Shown one piece after another: positions 4,664-5,013 of a stretch of 5,013 nt of DNA. The translations under genes were made by a program, and so were the position numbers. This stretch comes from Calditrichaceae bacterium (GTDB lineage Bacteria > Calditrichota > Calditrichia > Calditrichales > Calditrichaceae), in assembly GCA_030622395.1 (NCBI GenBank), contig JAUXGF010000260.1:1-5013 (forward strand), given 5' to 3'. Every line of letters begins with the position of its first letter. The first letter of the stretch is position 1. Under the pieces are notes generated by a model. It had not been told where the DNA came from and searched no databases. It saw nothing but the letters and a program-made list of their open reading frames with translations.

Positions 4664-4959
4664 ATTTAATAAGAAAGATACTTGAAATTTAAATAGATAT
4701 AATTTTTAAAGGATTTGGCAGGAATTTATTTATAACTGCATTATTAAAATTTCAGCAAATTTAAATACCGGCTTAATTTTTTATTGCGCGGTTTAACAAG
4801 TCACTGTATATTGGACTCAAAGTGGCAAGCGGTCGGCAGCAGGCAATCAGACTTTTAAGTTTTATTGATTTGAACACATTTTATCTTTGCAGACTTTTGG
4901 CAATATGCCGCCGCCCCTTGGCTATGGTCTTTAGGTTTAAAAACGGTTCAGTCATTTAT
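4664..4959. other. Intergenic region with no supported gene
   Basis: Stops interrupt all plus-strand frames except one of about 65 codons (from after a TAA near 4776 to TGA at 4977). That frame lacks an early ATG, has only a GTG without a ribosome site, and resembles nothing I know. AAATTTAAATA occurs twice (4685-4695 and 4757-4767), and TGAAATTT at 4683-4690 is inverted at 4747-4754; these are low-complexity AT matches. AAAGGATTTGGCAGGAATTT near 4708-4727 recalls degenerate TAACAGG-type intergenic repeats, but only weakly. No good terminator follows the symporter. A TATCTTTG at 4882-4889 fits the TAnnTTTG promoter element of Bacteroidota but has no matching upstream element. Confidence 0.5.
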
Positions 4960-4965
4960 AAAGGA
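4960..4965 (+). promoter_or_regulatory. Ribosome binding site for the gene starting at 4974
   Basis: AAAGGA is eight bases before ATG 4974-4976. An in-frame ATG at 4965 is too close to this site to use it, so 4974 is the likely start. Confidence 0.5.
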
Positions 4966-4973
4966 TGTCTCAC

Positions 4974-5013
4974 ATGAATAATCCTCAATAAGTCGGAGGC
5001 CAAGCGGTCTTAG
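4974..5013 (+). CDS. 5' end of a DUF1385 (YqhQ-like) membrane-protein gene, with an in-frame stop after codon 5
   Basis: After AAAGGA at 4960-4965, ATG at 4974 reads MNNPQ and then TAA at 4989-4991. The same frame continues VGGQAVL plus the first G of the next codon at the window edge. (V/I)GGQAV(I/L)EGVMMR is the highly characteristic N-terminal motif of DUF1385 proteins, and it normally begins within about 5-12 residues of the start, exactly where this ATG and ribosome site would put it. DUF1385 members are multi-pass membrane proteins of unsettled function, often encoded just before prfA. The TAA would end translation after five codons, and no usable start codon lies in frame between it and the window end. 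Options are a nonsense mutation or assembly error, a start at the Met codons further into the motif, or readthrough. A general change of code is unlikely because ftsE, ftsX and the symporter all end in TAA. Confidence 0.55.

Noticed and set aside
4683..4767. AAATTTAAATA direct repeat and TGAAATTT inverted repeat after the symporter
   Set aside because: These are pure AT low-complexity matches that are expected by chance and have no stable stem.
4823..5009. CAAGCGGT occurring twice, similar to a Pasteurellaceae DNA-uptake sequence
   Set aside because: Only two partial copies occur, one of them inside the DUF1385 motif, and the genome type does not fit Pasteurellaceae.
4982..5013. tRNA 5' half suggested by GGCCAAGCGGTCTTAG
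   Set aside because: It resembles a D-arm, but position 8 is not U, no acceptor stem is testable, and the same bases encode VGGQAVL, which fits the DUF1385 motif in frame with a good start.

Overview
The window looks like a low-GC (roughly one-third GC outside one gene) chromosomal segment of an uncultivated bacterium. The FtsE sequence (the 'RLIYMDLIPNEG' and 'FQDFKLLPDRNVYDNVAFAL' stretches) and the intergenic repeats (TGTCATTTCGAA-type palindromes, 8-bp 'CCAnnnTT' arrays) recall candidate lineages around the FCB group (Marinimicrobia, Ignavibacteria, KSB1-like). That placement is from memory of family sequences and is not proven here.

Layout. Bases 1-106 hold a possible stop/start overlap (GTGA) behind a good AAGGAG site, leading into a 30-codon reading frame that then breaks up, so it may be a decayed gene. 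Bases 107-640 are AT-rich and non-coding, with two facing arrays of 8-bp repeats. Bases 641-2148 are ftsE and ftsX, joined by a one-base TAATG overlap. They form the ATP-binding and membrane halves of the FtsEX cell-division/peptidoglycan-hydrolase-activating complex. Bases 2149-2929 are a 780-base repeat-rich gap. It contains a nested palindromic element with 23-bp perfect terminal inverted repeats (MITE-like), a 30-residue antitoxin-like fragment, a 12-unit 8-bp repeat array and a second, opposed array. Bases 2930-4663 encode an AGCS-family sodium:alanine/glycine symporter carrying an extra block of about 100-120 residues between predicted membrane segments 8 and 9. Bases 4664-4959 are non-coding.

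The last 40 bases appear to be the start of a DUF1385 (YqhQ-like) membrane-protein gene. There is a well-placed ribosome binding site and ATG, five codons, then an in-frame TAA, followed in the same frame by VGGQAVL, the hallmark N-terminal motif of that family. The gene is therefore either interrupted or uses an unexpected start.

ftsE and ftsX work as one unit. The symporter and the DUF1385 gene have no obvious functional link to them or to each other, and the repeat-rich gaps suggest separate transcription units. I found no complete undescribed system. The items most worth checking are the symporter insert, the in-frame stop in the DUF1385 start, and the strictly 8-periodic, oppositely oriented repeat arrays beside a palindromic element.
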